This document shows, in pieces, positions 5,035 to 5,497 of a stretch of 5,497 nt of DNA. How positions within the stretch are numbered: the first letter of the stretch is position 1; each line of letters begins with the position of its first letter. The notes beneath the pieces were generated by a model, which saw nothing but the letters and a program-made list of their open reading frames with translations, searched no databases and was not told the DNA's origin. Source of the stretch: Desulfovibrio sp. Dsv1 (GTDB lineage Bacteria; Desulfobacterota; Desulfovibrionia; Desulfovibrionales; Desulfovibrionaceae); the NCBI GenBank assembly GCA_000403945.1, contig APFI01000142.1:1-5497 (forward strand), given 5' to 3'. The translations under genes were made by a program, and so were the position numbers.

Positions 5035-5497
5035 TCAAAACACCAGCGCTTCATACCAGAACAGCCGCACGCCGGGCGCGCGCCAGTTGCCGCCGGGCAG
5101 GCCCGCCTTGGCGCAGAGCTGTTCCAGGTAGGTCGCGCGATCCCAGCCCTGTTCCACGGGCACCTGTGGCAGAAAAACACCGCTGCGTCCCATGTATTGC
5201 AGAGCAAGACCGTGCCGTCCCACTTCAATGGCTTGCGGGTCCGGGCAGGGAGTCAGTTCGTCCAGCACGGAAATATGGGAAGCGGTTTCGGGCCATTCAC
5301 GCACGGTCAGCGGCGGGAAACGCGGGTCTTCAAAAGCGGCGGCGCGGGCCATGCGCCACACATTCAGAAAGAGCGGTTCGCGGCCCACAATGGTTCCGAT
5401 GCAACCGCGCAAGCGACCGTCCAGGGTAAGCGTTACAAAAGAACCCAACGCGCGGCGCAACGTGTCCGGGCCTGCCGCCGCTGCACCCGCGCTCGCC
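5035..5497 (-). CDS. amrA: AMMECR1-domain protein, AmmeMemoRadiSam system protein A (5' end outside window)
   Basis: The frame is open from the window edge to TGA at 5037-5035, giving 153 visible residues of a protein usually about 180-200 long, so only the N-terminus is missing. Family motifs in order are GSFVTLTLDGRLRGCIGT with the hallmark LRGCIG (29-34 of the visible part), AAFEDPRFPPLTVREWPE, then SHISVLDELTPCP, GRHGLALQYMGRSGVFLPQV, PVEQGWDRATYLEQLCAKAG and a closing RLFWYEALVF. Such proteins often occur in a three-part system with a Memo-like protein (AmrB) and a radical SAM enzyme (AmrS); the partners would have to be outside this window. The biochemical role of the bacterial system is not settled as far as I know. 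A TTG at 5460 could be read as a start, but family-like sequence normally extends further upstream, so the true start is probably beyond 5497. Confidence 0.93.
   Translation of the reverse strand, partial: ASAGAAAAGPDTLRRALGSFVTLTLDGRLRGCIGTIVGREPLFLNVWRMARAAAFEDPRFPPLTVREWPETASHISVLDELTPCPDPQAIEVGRHGLALQYMGRSGVFLPQVPVEQGWDRATYLEQLCAKAGLPGGNWRAPGVRLFWYEALVF

Noticed and set aside
4680..5228. 182-codon minus-strand frame as an intact gene
   Set aside because: It begins out of frame inside the AMMECR1 gene, crosses the promoter and RFN fragment, and only one part (near 4913-4839) is RibB-like before the frameshift.
5166..5429. 87-codon plus-strand frame
   Set aside because: It is antisense to the AMMECR1 gene, which is strongly supported by motifs.

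Overview
The window looks like a piece of a GC-rich bacterial chromosome, roughly two-thirds G+C in the main genes. The gene content and protein style (an aroC / helix-hairpin-helix / recD2 cluster and an AMMECR1-domain protein) would fit a deltaproteobacterium such as a Desulfovibrio relative. That placement is an inference from general familiarity, not from any search.

Left end (1-205): the C-terminus of an IS3-family OrfB transposase runs in from outside the window, followed by a probable IS right end. About 50 bp further on lies a good sigma70-type promoter (TTGCCA-N17-TATACT, 255-283) that should drive the next three genes.

Centre (381-4074): a tightly packed plus-strand operon. aroC (chorismate synthase) overlaps a small Cdd1-like helix-hairpin-helix gene by 4 bases (GTGA). 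That gene in turn overlaps recD2 (RecD2/YrrC-type 5'-3' DNA helicase) by 1 base (TGATG). A shikimate-pathway enzyme is thus translationally coupled to two predicted DNA-binding or DNA-repair proteins.

Right-centre (4075-4409): an A+T-rich island of about 40% G+C. It carries one 63-residue orphan gene with an excellent Shine-Dalgarno sequence and a consensus -35 box. A strong GC-rich hairpin (4473-4496) separates it from the convergent minus-strand material.

Right end, minus strand (5497 down to 4534): the 3' part of an AMMECR1-family gene (AmmeMemoRadiSam protein A) is followed by the wreck of a riboflavin locus. The wreck keeps a plausible promoter, the first ~34 nt of an FMN (RFN) riboswitch, and then, joined directly, the C-terminal part of ribB (3,4-dihydroxy-2-butanone 4-phosphate synthase). 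The ribB remnant has lost about its first 60% and carries two further frameshifts. This fused riboswitch/ribB scar is the most notable feature of the window. I saw no tRNA, rRNA, CRISPR array or phage module, and I did not find a clear new multi-gene system.
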